Source: an uncultured Collinsella sp. (GTDB lineage: Bacteria > Actinomycetota > Coriobacteriia > Coriobacteriales > Coriobacteriaceae). Taken from it: 30,349 nt of DNA. The notes beneath the pieces were generated by a model. That model was not told the DNA's origin. It ran no database searches and saw only the letters and a program-made list of their open reading frames with translations. The translations under genes were made by a program, and so were the position numbers. Below are positions 1 to 7,990 of the stretch, piece after piece. The DNA lies in NCBI GenBank assembly GCA_900544225.1, contig UQUD01000011.1, positions 1 to 30,349 on the forward strand, in the 5' to 3' direction. Position 1 is the first letter of the stretch; each line of letters opens with the position of its first letter.

Positions 1-10
1 ATCTGAGCGA

Positions 11-27
11 CTTTGCGAAGCAAGGGG
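11..27. repeat. 17-nt repeat shared with a hairpin loop at 21383-21399
   Basis: These 17 bases are identical to the loop of the long hairpin upstream of pth (21383-21399), and in both places agcg follows within one base. The arms beside the two copies differ. The window begins at base 1, so whether this copy also sat in a perfect hairpin cannot be judged. It may be the terminator of the preceding gene. No coding sequence is supported in 1-156. Confidence 0.5.
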
Positions 28-156
28 AGCGAAGATAAAAACCCAGCCCGCCGCGGGGCACCCGGGGACCGCAGGGACGGGAGCAGCTATACTACTCTCA
101 GTAGTTAAGGGTCGCGGATCCGCCGCGTCGCCGCTCTCAACAGGAGGTCTTTGTTT

Positions 157-621
157 ATGGCAGATCAAAAGCCGGTCGTCGGGATCATCATGGGTTCCAA
201 GTCCGATCTGGGCGTTATGGAAGGCTGCACCGCCGAGCTCGAGGCGCTTGGTGTGCCCTATGAGCTCGTCATTGCGAGCGCACACCGCACGCCGGCAAAG
301 GTCCACGAGTGGGCCTCGACTGCTGCCGATCGCGGTATTAAAGTGATTATCGCCGCCGCCGGCAAGGCCGCTCACTTGGGTGGTGTCGTGGCTGCCTTTA
401 CGCCGCTGCCGGTTATCGGTGTGCCTATGAAGACGAGTGACCTGGGCGGTATGGATTCGCTGCTGTCGATGGTGCAGATGCCTTCGGGCGTGCCCGTGGC
501 CTGCGTTGCCATCAACGGCGCCAAGAACGCCGCCATCTATGCCACGCAGATTCTGGGTGCTTGCGACCCCGAGTACCGCAAGGTTATCGAGAAGATGAAG
601 CAGGAGATGGCCGACGCCTAA
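157..621 (+). CDS. purE: N5-carboxyaminoimidazole ribonucleotide mutase PurE
   Basis: PurE converts N5-CAIR to CAIR in de novo purine synthesis, in the cytoplasm. The 154-residue length suits a single-domain class I PurE. The N-terminal GSKSDL phosphate-binding loop, the SAHRTP motif with the catalytic His, the AGKAAHLGG loop and the SLLSMVQMPSGVPV segment are all visible. The AGK form of the loop is the one I associate with clostridial PurE. I chose ATG 157 because AGGAGG at 142-147 lies nine bases upstream; a TTG at 151 is too close to that site. A possible -10 (tatact, 88-93) has no clear -35. purF, purM and purN follow about 3 kb downstream, so the purine genes are clustered but interrupted. 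The family is certain. Confidence 0.95.
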   Translation: MADQKPVVGIIMGSKSDLGVMEGCTAELEALGVPYELVIASAHRTPAKVHEWASTAADRGIKVIIAAAGKAAHLGGVVAAFTPLPVIGVPMKTSDLGGMDSLLSMVQMPSGVPVACVAINGAKNAAIYATQILGACDPEYRKVIEKMKQEMADA

Positions 622-657
622 GCGACTTGCCGTTCCGCTGTAATCATAGGGAGAGTC

Positions 658-1662
658 ATGTCCGACTATCAGGGAAAACGTTTTTCGGCTTCTCAGATCC
701 CCGATCCATCCAAGTCGGGATCGGCCCGCTCCATGCAGCAGGGTCGGGCATTCTCTCCTCAGCAGGCTCGTGCACCGCGCCCCGTAACGCCGACGTCCCA
801 TCGCCGTCAGGATACACCGGCTGCGTATCGCCCCTCGTCATATGGCACGGCAAAGAAGCGGACCCGGACGACGAGGCAACCGAGCGGCGCTCCGTCCAGC
901 TACACCGAGCCGCCGCGTAAGAAGCGCCGCTCCATCATCCCCATTCTGCTCATCATCGTGGGCATCGGTCTGATTGTCGCCGCCGCCGCCATCTTTATCA
1001 ATGCTCAGATTGGCTATAAGCAGGCGAGCGATTCATACCAGAAAATCGAGAAGCAATATGTAAGCGATAAGGACGCCAGCGGCGTGCCGATTATCGACTT
1101 CGATGCGCTTGCTCAGACAAACCCCGAGATTGTGGGTTGGATTTACGTGCCGGGAACCAACATCAACTATCCCGTGGTGCAGACCAACAACAACTCCAAA
1201 TACCTCAACACGCTGTTCGACGGTACGGCCAATGCGTCCGGGGCCATTTTCCTGGATAGCGATGACACCGCGCCGGGAATGGTTGACCAGCAGACCACGA
1301 TCTACGGCCACCACATGAATGACGGGTCGATGTTCAACGTGATTTCGGACACCACCGACCAAGCGACATTCGATAGCATCGAGTACGTGTATTACATCAC
1401 GCGCGATGCAACGTATAAGCTGCGACCGCTGGCGACCAAGGTCGTCGAGGATACGTATGCCAAGGCGCGCACGCCTAATTTTGAGGGTGACGACGGGCTC
1501 AAGAACTACCTGTCCGAGATGCTCGACGGTGCTTCGGCAGTGGCGAGTGATGCAGGCGATCGCGCTGCTTCGGCAACCAAGGTCGTGACGCTCGTGACCT
1601 GTCGCTCGCTGTCATTTAGCAATACGCGCGCCGTCATGGTGCTCACGCCGGTCGAGGAATAG
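658..1662 (+). CDS. Class B-like sortase with long cytoplasmic N-terminus
   Basis: This is a membrane-anchored cysteine transpeptidase that would attach surface proteins to the cell wall or to each other. Residues 1-93 are basic, Pro/Ser/Arg-rich and probably disordered in the cytoplasm. One transmembrane helix spans about 95-117, followed by an extracellular sortase fold. The catalytic set is visible: His218 in YGHHMNDGSMF, Cys315 in TLVTC and Arg324. The VGWIYVPGTNINYPVVQ segment is typical of class B sortases. The N-terminal extension is long for the class. Translation starts at ATG 658 behind gggagag. The next gene starts four bases after the stop, so the two are likely cotranscribed. No substrate is adjacent; a sortase-substrate-like protein lies at 15643-17601. 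The fold is secure, the subclass less so. Confidence 0.9.
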   Translation: MSDYQGKRFSASQIPDPSKSGSARSMQQGRAFSPQQARAPRPVTPTSHRRQDTPAAYRPSSYGTAKKRTRTTRQPSGAPSSYTEPPRKKRRSIIPILLIIVGIGLIVAAAAIFINAQIGYKQASDSYQKIEKQYVSDKDASGVPIIDFDALAQTNPEIVGWIYVPGTNINYPVVQTNNNSKYLNTLFDGTANASGAIFLDSDDTAPGMVDQQTTIYGHHMNDGSMFNVISDTTDQATFDSIEYVYYITRDATYKLRPLATKVVEDTYAKARTPNFEGDDGLKNYLSEMLDGASAVASDAGDRAASATKVVTLVTCRSLSFSNTRAVMVLTPVEE

Positions 1663-1665
1663 ATA

Positions 1666-2115
1666 ATGGGCTACTCAATGACGGTGAAAGGGGAAATGAT
1701 GCTCGAGAATGGCAAAACGATGCCTTCGGTTGATGCTTGGCTGCGCGAGGCCAAGGCCGATGCTTCGGCGGCAGGCTGTGGGATGTATCTGACGCATAAC
1801 GGTGTGGTGCGCGCGACGCCCAAGTCCGAGGCGCGCGGTGTCGAGACCGATGGCGTGGCGCCGGGCCACAAGGTGGGCGGCATGGTGTTCGGCTTCGATG
1901 CTCAGAAGGTGCAGGCTGCTATCGAGGCCACGAGCGCGATGCCGGGTATCGGCTATGTGCGCGTGTGGCTGGCAAGCGGCGAGCTCGCCGTGGGTGACGA
2001 CATCATGCTCGTGCTCATTGGCGGAGACATTCGTCCGCACGTGGTCGATGCCCTGCAGTCGCTTGTCGGCACCATCAAGAATGAATGCGTGAACGAGGTA
2101 GAGCGCGAGGCATAG
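1666..2115 (+). CDS. MoaE-like small protein (molybdopterin synthase large-subunit family, tentative)
   Basis: A 149-residue soluble protein. Its C-terminal half (VRVWLASGELAVGDDIMLVL, then PHVVDALQSLVGTIKNEC) resembles the MoaE pattern of a conserved G-x-L-x-VGD strand followed by a helix. MoaE joins MoaD to make molybdopterin in Moco synthesis. The usual N-terminal MoaE signature is weak here, the catalytic lysines cannot be placed with confidence, and no moaD or other Moco gene is in the window. It may be a divergent paralogue with another role. ATG 1666 is preferred because GAGGA (1654-1658) lies seven bases upstream. ATG 1678, 1696 and 1699 are alternatives, the last two too close to a purine-rich run. 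It follows the sortase gene by three bases. A strong hairpin ends the unit. Confidence 0.55.
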   Translation: MGYSMTVKGEMMLENGKTMPSVDAWLREAKADASAAGCGMYLTHNGVVRATPKSEARGVETDGVAPGHKVGGMVFGFDAQKVQAAIEATSAMPGIGYVRVWLASGELAVGDDIMLVLIGGDIRPHVVDALQSLVGTIKNECVNEVEREA

Positions 2116-2150
2116 GGCTTTGCGATCGATTCGAGCCCATCTGTAGCAAG

Positions 2151-2186
2151 AGCCCGCTGGCAGTTAGATTGAACTGCCAGCGGGCT
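2151..2186. terminator. Bidirectional transcription terminator
   Basis: A perfect 15-bp stem (2151-2165 with 2172-2186) and a 6-nt loop lie between convergent genes. The plus-strand T run is weak, so it probably serves both directions. Confidence 0.75.
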
Positions 2187-2224
2187 TACTTGTCCGTTGG
2201 AACCGACCTGCAGCAGCGCCAGCG

Positions 2225-3454
2225 CTATACGCGTGTGGCGTCCTTGGGGCTCATGGTCATGCTCTGGAAGCGATTCTCCATAAAGTCATTATCGAAGTAC
2301 TTGCCGTAGAACTGCGCAACGGGAATATCCGGTTCCGTGCCGTTGACGCGCTGATACCAATAATCGAGCGACTGCAGCGTCATAACGCCATCGACCAGAA
2401 TAATGATGGTGAAGATGACGGTGGCCGAGTAGCGGCTCTTCCACGGAATCATGTTGATGAGCTTGAGCAGCCTCGGCAGCAGCAGCTTGATCCAGATGAG
2501 GCCACCCAGGCCCCACAGACAGGCGAAGCCCGTGCAGGTGCGTCCGCCCGTGAGGACCACGAGCGGGTCGGGCATACCGAACAGCGTTATGTGCGAGTAG
2601 CTCCACGAGACCACGCCAAACGCGGTCTGCATAAACCAGCCCACGAACACCTCAAAGCTGGCGCCGAGCAGGGCGCTCACCAGGAAAATGATGATGGGGT
2701 TCTTTTTATAGAAGCGGTTGAGCACCATGGTCATGAGCACGGCACCAAAGCCGTAGATGGGGCTGAAGGGGCCAAACAGCATACCGGCGCGGTCCTGGTA
2801 GACACCCGGATCGTTGACTGTCATATGCCAGATATCCTCCAGGACCAGGCCGAGCACGCAGCAGACAAAGAATACCCAGAACAGGTTGAAGTAGTTGAGC
2901 TTGATGTAGCCCTCGCCGGTTTCATCGCGCCCGAGCATGCCCTCGGCGGCGGCGTCGCGGTCGAGCATCTCCTGCAGGCGGCGCTGCAGCTCGCGCTCCT
3001 GGCGCAGTGTGGGGTCGACGGTGGCCGAAAGCGCGACGAGGATGCCGAGCTGGATGGCAGGGCGCAGCAAGAAGGGCCCGATGCCCTGGAGCATCACGTC
3101 AACCAAAAGCTCGACGACGGTAAACGCGATAAGGATATAGGACAGACGGGCGGCATTGCGGCGCTGGTTCTTGATGAGGTCCAGGCCAAAGATGATCAAG
3201 ATGACGGCACTGGCAGCCGAGAGCATGATGCCGGCGACAATCAGTCCGACCGCGACGAGCGTGTTGTCGCCGAGCTTGGCGGCGGCGTTGCCGTTGATGA
3301 GTGCGGTGATGACCTGCCACATAAAGGCGCCGACCGACGGGAGCGTGCCCACGCCGGACAGGATGCACAGGACGGCGTATACCTTAATGATGAGGGGGAT
3401 CTTCTTGACCTCCGTGGCGCTGGGGACGCTGGGGTCGAGTTCGTTTCGATCCAT
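2225..3454 (-). CDS. Multi-pass membrane protein, CmpB / putative ABC-transporter type IV family
   Basis: This 409-residue integral membrane protein has about eight or more hydrophobic segments. The N-terminal third holds four or five helices. A charged stretch follows (about residues 190-220, rich in Arg, Glu and Gln). The C-terminal part carries the features of the CmpB (putative ABC-transporter type IV) family: an N-terminal FWVFFVCCVLGLVLED helix, LFGPFSPIYGFGAVL, and a conserved GASFEVFVGWFMQ region. The molecular function of this family is not established. The start is ATG at 3454, with aaagg six bases upstream on the minus strand; an open frame extends to 3631 without a better start. 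It is monocistronic, convergent with the MoaE-like gene and divergent from purF. Confidence 0.7.
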   Translation of the reverse strand: MDRNELDPSVPSATEVKKIPLIIKVYAVLCILSGVGTLPSVGAFMWQVITALINGNAAAKLGDNTLVAVGLIVAGIMLSAASAVILIIFGLDLIKNQRRNAARLSYILIAFTVVELLVDVMLQGIGPFLLRPAIQLGILVALSATVDPTLRQERELQRRLQEMLDRDAAAEGMLGRDETGEGYIKLNYFNLFWVFFVCCVLGLVLEDIWHMTVNDPGVYQDRAGMLFGPFSPIYGFGAVLMTMVLNRFYKKNPIIIFLVSALLGASFEVFVGWFMQTAFGVVSWSYSHITLFGMPDPLVVLTGGRTCTGFACLWGLGGLIWIKLLLPRLLKLINMIPWKSRYSATVIFTIIILVDGVMTLQSLDYWYQRVNGTEPDIPVAQFYGKYFDNDFMENRFQSMTMSPKDATRV

Positions 3455-3748
3455 ACATAACCTTTCTCGTTTTGCTGTAGGCACAAGGATACGCCGCCGA
3501 CCTGCCAAAAGACAGGACGAACGTCCCAATTGCAACAATGTAAGTCCTAACGGCGGGCGAAGCGTGGCGTAGTGAGGGTCGGCGTGGCACTGCCACCCAC
3601 GTCGTGAAGCCAAATAAATGTTTGGCAACAAAACTGATTATTAGCTCGGTGGGCTTTTAAAAAGCGCTGCTCATGCGCTGGGGAGCGCGTCGCGCCGTGC
3701 GTATAATAAGGCGGGTAACGCCAAAATACGAGGCTCTGAGGGGATGCC
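3455..3748. other. Divergent intergenic region before purF
   Basis: This 294-bp gap lies between divergent genes and should hold both promoters. It contains small perfect hairpins at 3584-3596 (6-bp arms, 1-nt loop) and 3609-3626 (6-bp arms, 6-nt loop). I see no recognisable purine riboswitch core and no coding sequence. Confidence 0.5.
3702..3707 (+). promoter_or_regulatory. Probable -10 element of the purF promoter
   Basis: A perfect TATAAT lies 41 bases before the purF start codon. No good -35 hexamer is found 16-18 bases upstream, so the promoter may depend on an activator or on other contacts. Confidence 0.5.
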
Positions 3749-5419
3749 ATGTCTCAAGAAACCATCCGCGCGGCCGAGCGCGCCGCGGGACAGGTGAAGA
3801 CCATGTCGACGTATGATCCGGACTCCGACCAGCTGCATGAGGAATGTGGCATTTTCGGCGTATGGGCGCCCGATCGCGATGTGGCTCGACTGACGTACTT
3901 TGGCCTGCGTGCGCTGCAGCACCGTGGCCAGGAATCGGCGGGAATCGCCGTGGGTGACGGCGGCACGGTTATGGTCCGCAAGGATCTGGGGCTGCTCGAC
4001 CGTGTGTTCTCCAACGCCGACCTGTCGACGCTCTCCGGCCAGCTGGCCGTGGGCCACGTGCGCTATGGCACCGCCGGCGCCAAGAGCTGGGAAGCCTCGC
4101 AGCCGCATCTTTCCACCATCAACAGCGTCATTATCGCGCTTGCTCACAACGGTACCCTCGTCAACACCGACGAGCTGCGCCGCCAGCTGATCGAGCTGGG
4201 CGTGCCGTTCCTCTCCAATTCGGATTCCGAGGTCGCGACCAAGCTTATCGGCTACTTTGCCCAGCGCACGGGTCATCTGCGCGAGGGCATTCGCAAGACC
4301 ATGGAGCTCGTGCGCGGCGGCTACGCCATGACGCTCATCAACGAGCAGGCGCTCTACGCATTCCGCGATCCGCACGGCATTCGCCCGCTCGTGCTGGGCA
4401 AGCTGGTGGACGAAGGTCTGGACCAGGCCGATGCCGCTTCTGTTTCGCAGCTGCCCTCGCAAGACGGTGCCTCGACGGTCGACTCCGCCGTCCATGTCAC
4501 GCGCGCCGGCGGCTGGGTCGTTGCCTCCGAGACGTGCGCGCTCGACATCGTGGGCGCCGAGTACGTCCGTGACGTCCGTCCCGGCGAGATTTTGCGCATC
4601 AGCGCCGAGGGTCTGGTATCCGAGCAGGGCGTGCCTGCAGCCGAAGAGCCCGCAAACTGCATCTTTGAGCAGGTCTACTTTGCCCGCCCCGACTCCATCA
4701 TGAACGGCAAGAGCGTCTATGCCTGCCGTTACGACATGGGTCGTCAGCTGGCACACGAAGAGCCCGTCGAGGCCGACCTGGTCATCGGCGTGCCCGACTC
4801 CGGCCTGCCGCCTGCGGAGGGCTATTCGCACGAGAGCGGCATTCCCTTTGGCGAGGGCCTTATCAAGAACCGTTACGTGGGCCGTACGTTTATCGAGCCT
4901 ACGCAGGAGTTGCGCGCCATGGGCGTGCGCATGAAGCTTAACCCGCTGCGCGACAACATCGAGGGCAAGCGCCTGGTCGTCATCGACGACTCCATCGTGC
5001 GCGGCACCACCATGGTGCAGCTCGTCAAGATGCTGCGCAACGCTGGCGCCAAGGAGATTCATATCCGCATCAACTCGCCCGAGGTCATCTGGCCATGCTT
5101 CTACGGTATCGATACCGACGTGCAGTCGCAGCTTATCAGCGCCAACAAGACGGTCGACGAGATTTGCGAGTATATCGGCGCCGATTCGCTGGCCTTCCTT
5201 TCGGTCGAGGGCCTGCTTAAGGTCATGCCCAAAGGCGGTTACTGCGATGCGTGCTTTACCGGCCGCTACCCCGTGGCGATTCCCGAGAGCTTTGGCCGCG
5301 ACAAGTTCATGGAGGGCTTTAAGCCCCGCAACCTGGACAAGCCGCTGCATGTTGATGACGACGCCGTGGTCGAGAAATACGACGACCGCAGTTGGGAAGA
5401 GGAGCACGGCGAGGCCTAA
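3749..5419 (+). CDS. purF: Amidophosphoribosyltransferase PurF, Bacillus-type with 4Fe-4S ligands
   Basis: PurF makes phosphoribosylamine from PRPP and glutamine, the committed step of purine synthesis. The 556-residue protein starts with a propeptide of about 32 residues and then Cys33 in CGIFGVW, the expected N-terminal nucleophile after processing. The glutaminase domain shows HRGQESAGIA and HNGTLVN. The phosphoribosyltransferase domain has the PRPP loop VVIDDSIVRGTT. The cysteines expected to bind the cluster in the B. subtilis class are present: NCIFEQVYFARP, WPCFYGID and CDACFTGRYP. An extra segment of about 33 residues (roughly 219-252, acidic and Ser/Ala-rich) lies between GIRPLVLGKL and GWVVASETCAL. 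ATG 3749 follows gagggg; an internal ATG at 3803 would leave only about 13 residues before the Cys. The stop codon lies inside a hairpin element (5418-5458). Confidence 0.96.
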   Translation: MSQETIRAAERAAGQVKTMSTYDPDSDQLHEECGIFGVWAPDRDVARLTYFGLRALQHRGQESAGIAVGDGGTVMVRKDLGLLDRVFSNADLSTLSGQLAVGHVRYGTAGAKSWEASQPHLSTINSVIIALAHNGTLVNTDELRRQLIELGVPFLSNSDSEVATKLIGYFAQRTGHLREGIRKTMELVRGGYAMTLINEQALYAFRDPHGIRPLVLGKLVDEGLDQADAASVSQLPSQDGASTVDSAVHVTRAGGWVVASETCALDIVGAEYVRDVRPGEILRISAEGLVSEQGVPAAEEPANCIFEQVYFARPDSIMNGKSVYACRYDMGRQLAHEEPVEADLVIGVPDSGLPPAEGYSHESGIPFGEGLIKNRYVGRTFIEPTQELRAMGVRMKLNPLRDNIEGKRLVVIDDSIVRGTTMVQLVKMLRNAGAKEIHIRINSPEVIWPCFYGIDTDVQSQLISANKTVDEICEYIGADSLAFLSVEGLLKVMPKGGYCDACFTGRYPVAIPESFGRDKFMEGFKPRNLDKPLHVDDDAVVEKYDDRSWEEEHGEA

Positions 5420-5458
5420 AACCTGCCATGTAGGGACAGGTTTATTTTGGTAGGTTTT
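5418..5458 (+). repeat. Hairpin element beginning at the purF stop codon
   Basis: An 11-bp stem (5418-5428 with 5448-5458, one G-U pair) starts inside the TAA stop of purF. Its loop contains gggacagg and an A/T-rich run. Related copies lie at 20568-20606, which also starts in a stop codon, and at 20404-20443. It may act as a terminator or attenuator between purF and purM. The rest of the gap, to 5576, holds a 7-bp GC hairpin (5481-5487 with 5501-5507) and the purM ribosome site. Confidence 0.7.
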
Positions 5459-5576
5459 ACCTGCTGTTTTGTTGATATGGCGGCGCGTGCTGTTATGGCG
5501 CGCGCCGAAATGAACGCAACTATGAGCACCGTTTGGCGCACGCGCGGCGCCACGGTAGTGGGAGAGGAAGGCTCAG

Positions 5577-6680
5577 ATGAGCGACAGCAAGCATGTGACG
5601 TATGAGGATGCCGGCGTCGATACCGCTGAGGGCGGCCGCGCCGTCGACGCTATTAAGCAAATGGTTAAGGACACCAACCGTCCCGAGGTCATCGGCGGCA
5701 TCGGTGGCTTCGGTGGCTTATTCTCGGCCGCCGCGCTTAAGGATATGGAAGACCCGATTCTGATTAGCGGTACCGACGGCGTGGGCACCAAGCTCGTGCT
5801 CGCCCAGATCATGGACCGTCACGAGACGGTGGGCCAGGACCTGGTCGCCATGTGCGTCAACGACATTTTGGCTTCGGGCGCCGAGCCGCTGTTCTTCCTG
5901 GACTACGTTGCCATCGGCCACATCGAGGCCGAGCACATGGCAAAGATCATCAAGGGCGTGGCCGACGGCTGCAAGCTCGCGGGCTGCGCGCTCGTGGGCG
6001 GCGAGATGGCCGAGCACCCGGGCGTCATGGCTCCGGCCGACTACGACCTTGCCGGCTTTACCGTGGGCGTCGTCGACCGTCCCAAGATGCTCGACCCCGC
6101 AAACGTCCGCCCGGGCGATGTGATCCTGGGCCTGCCTTCCACCGGCGTGCACTCCAACGGCTACTCGCTCGTGCGCAAGGTCATCGGCGTCGACGGCATT
6201 AAGCCGGGTACGCCCGAGGCCGCCGCTAAGGCCGAGGAGCTGAGCCGTCCGCTCGAGGAGCTCGGTGGCGCTTCGCTGGCTGACGCCCTGCTGGCCCCCA
6301 CGCGCATCTACGTCAAGCCGGTTCTTGAGCTGCTCCGCGGCGGCGCTCCAGTGCACGCCATCGCCCACATCACTGGCGGCGGTATTACCGAGAACCTCAA
6401 CCGCGCGCTTGCCGACGACGTTGACGCCGTGGTCACCCGTAACGGTGCCGAGATGGGCTGGGATGTTCCGCCCGTCATCACCTACGTGTCGCGCCAGGCC
6501 GAGCTCGCGCCCAACGAGGCATGCAAGACCTTCAACATGGGCGTCGGCCTGTGCCTGATCGTCGCTCCCGAGGACGAGGCCGCGGTGACCGAGGCCCTGG
6601 TCGCGCTGGGCGAGAAGCCGTTCCGCGTGGGCGAGTGCGTCGAGGGTTCCGGTAAGGTCGTGTACTCCGATGAGCGCTAA
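5577..6680 (+). CDS. purM: Phosphoribosylformylglycinamidine cyclo-ligase PurM (AIR synthetase)
   Basis: PurM closes the imidazole ring of FGAM with ATP to give AIR. The protein has 367 residues, slightly longer than the usual 340-350. Family motifs are in order: YEDAGVDTAEGG at the N-terminus, GGFGGLF, GTDGVGTKL (the nucleotide and phosphate binding segment), VNDILASGAEPLFFLDY, GGEMAEHPG, GLPSTGVHSNGYSLVR and HITGGGITENL. ATG 5577 follows a gagaggaag purine run. purN overlaps its 3' end by 11 bases, so the two are translationally coupled. A 157-bp gap separates it from purF. Confidence 0.96.
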   Translation: MSDSKHVTYEDAGVDTAEGGRAVDAIKQMVKDTNRPEVIGGIGGFGGLFSAAALKDMEDPILISGTDGVGTKLVLAQIMDRHETVGQDLVAMCVNDILASGAEPLFFLDYVAIGHIEAEHMAKIIKGVADGCKLAGCALVGGEMAEHPGVMAPADYDLAGFTVGVVDRPKMLDPANVRPGDVILGLPSTGVHSNGYSLVRKVIGVDGIKPGTPEAAAKAEELSRPLEELGGASLADALLAPTRIYVKPVLELLRGGAPVHAIAHITGGGITENLNRALADDVDAVVTRNGAEMGWDVPPVITYVSRQAELAPNEACKTFNMGVGLCLIVAPEDEAAVTEALVALGEKPFRVGECVEGSGKVVYSDER

Positions 6681-7371
6681 CGAGCAGATGGCTGCCGCCA
6701 AGGGCCTGGACTTTGTGTCCTATACCCGTCCGACCGGCACCGATACGGCCGAGCCGCTCAAAATCGGCGTGCTCATCAGCGGTTCGGGTACCAACCTGCA
6801 GGCGTTGATCGACCTGATCGCCGCCGGCAAGCTCAACGCTTCGATTGAGCTTGTGGTGTCGAGCCGTCCTTCGGCTAAGGGTTTGCAGCGCGCTGAGCGC
6901 GCGGGCATCCAGACGCTCACGCTGTCCAAGGATGTCTACGCCGACCCTATTGCCGCCGACGAGATCATCGCGCACGAGCTGCTCGAACGCGGCTGCGAGT
7001 ATGTGGTCATGGCCGGCTACATGCGCATGGTGCACACGCCGCTGCTGGCGGCGTTTCCCAACCGCGTGGTCAACTTGCATCCGGCGCTGCTGCCGAGCTT
7101 TACCGGCGCGCATGCGATCGACGATGCCTTTGCGCGCGGCGTCAAGGTAACTGGCGTGACCGTGCATTTCGCCAACGAGATCTACGACAACGGCCCCATC
7201 ATCGCCCAGCGTGCGCTGGCTGTTGAGGAGGGCTGGGACGTCGACACGCTCGAGGAGCACATCCACGCGATCGAGCATGTGCTGTATCCCGAGGTCGTGC
7301 AGATGCTCGCCGACGGCCGCGTCCACGTGCTGGAGAGCGGCAAGGTTGCAATTGATGCGCCTCGCGGCTAG
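6670..7371 (+). CDS. purN: Phosphoribosylglycinamide formyltransferase PurN
   Basis: PurN transfers a formyl group from 10-formyltetrahydrofolate to GAR. The KIGVLISGSGTNLQALID start of the Rossmann-like domain begins near residue 35. The active-site segment NLHPALLPSF carries the expected Asn and His, and GVTVHFANEIYDNGPII follows. At 233 residues it is about 30 longer than typical because of an N-terminal extension. An internal ATG at 6688 is a possible start, but ATG 6670 overlaps purM by 11 bases in the manner of a coupled gene. It ends the purF-purM-purN unit, and a terminator follows. Confidence 0.94.
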   Translation: MSANEQMAAAKGLDFVSYTRPTGTDTAEPLKIGVLISGSGTNLQALIDLIAAGKLNASIELVVSSRPSAKGLQRAERAGIQTLTLSKDVYADPIAADEIIAHELLERGCEYVVMAGYMRMVHTPLLAAFPNRVVNLHPALLPSFTGAHAIDDAFARGVKVTGVTVHFANEIYDNGPIIAQRALAVEEGWDVDTLEEHIHAIEHVLYPEVVQMLADGRVHVLESGKVAIDAPRG

Positions 7372-7401
7372 TGGCGCACAGTACAATTTAGCCGAGTAGT
7401 C

Positions 7402-7446
7402 AGGGTGGTCATTGGCGCCAAGGCGCAAGTGGCCATCCTTTGTTTT
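7402..7446 (+). terminator. Rho-independent terminator after purN
   Basis: A 12-bp stem with three wobble pairs (7402-7413 with 7428-7439) encloses a smaller hairpin (7415-7419 with 7422-7426). A T-rich tract follows it. Confidence 0.7.
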
Positions 7447-7452
7447 AGGTAA

Positions 7453-7502
7453 TCACCTGCGACGCTCTTCAATGACTAGTCGTTAAAGAACGTCGCAGGT
7501 GA
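7453..7502. promoter_or_regulatory. 50-bp near-perfect palindrome before the EIIA gene
   Basis: Two 25-nt arms meet at the centre ACTAGT; 22 of 25 positions are complementary and one of the other three is a G-U pair. It ends 21 bases before the EIIA start codon. It could be an operator, the leader of the EIIA message, or another palindromic repeat. Only its position suggests regulation. Confidence 0.6.
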
Positions 7503-7523
7503 CAAGGTGAGAGAGGTGGGCCC

Positions 7524-7988
7524 ATGGCGGATAACGAAGCATTGTTTACGCCTGAGCTGGTGTTTTTTGATTGGGAGTGTGCGACGCCGGATGAGGTGTT
7601 TGCGCAGCTCGAGGACGAGCTCGCTCCGCGCGGTTACATTGCGCCCGGTTGGCTCGATGGCGTCCGCACGCGCGAGGATGCCTATCCCACGGGTCTTGCC
7701 ATGCCGGCAGCCAACATCGCCATCCCGCACACCGATCCCGGATTTGTGGCTAAGCCCTATATCGCGGTGGTAAAGCCCGCGGCGCCCGTGGTGTTCAGCG
7801 CAATGGCGGGCATGGGTGCCCCCGTGCCGGCGCAGATCATCATCAATCTGGGTATCGCCGAGCCGGGCGGCCAGGTCGAGGCCCTGCAATCGCTTATGAA
7901 TATCTTTATGGATGCCGCCGCCGCAGCCGATGTGCTCGGCCAGACCACATGCCAGGGTATGGTCGACGCCATCCGTCGCCACTTTTAG
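7524..7988 (+). CDS. PTS EIIA domain protein, fructose/galactitol (GatA-like) type
   Basis: A single-domain, 154-residue EIIA protein. EIIA accepts phosphate from HPr on a histidine and passes it to EIIB during sugar uptake. The EIIA type 2 signature is seen as YPTGLAMPAANIAIPHTD, which makes His69 the likely phosphorylation site. MAGMGAPVPAQIIINLGIAE is the second conserved block. No EIIB, EIIC or sugar-catabolic gene is adjacent, so it is an orphan and might serve a distant permease or a regulatory role. ATG 7524 follows agaggtggg. A 50-bp palindrome lies just upstream and several hairpin elements downstream, so it is probably monocistronic. Confidence 0.85.
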   Translation: MADNEALFTPELVFFDWECATPDEVFAQLEDELAPRGYIAPGWLDGVRTREDAYPTGLAMPAANIAIPHTDPGFVAKPYIAVVKPAAPVVFSAMAGMGAPVPAQIIINLGIAEPGGQVEALQSLMNIFMDAAAAADVLGQTTCQGMVDAIRRHF

Positions 7989-7990
7989 GG

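Noticed and set aside
2591..3460. Long plus-strand open frame of 289 codons
   Set aside because: It is antisense to the CmpB-like membrane protein gene, His/Asp-rich and lacks any family motif; it is a shadow of high-GC coding sequence.
3455..3748. Purine riboswitch upstream of purF
   Set aside because: The conserved purine aptamer core sequences and paired loops are not visible.
3671..5407. 578-codon minus-strand open frame opposite purF
   Set aside because: purF is unambiguous on the plus strand, and the antisense frame has only low-complexity composition.
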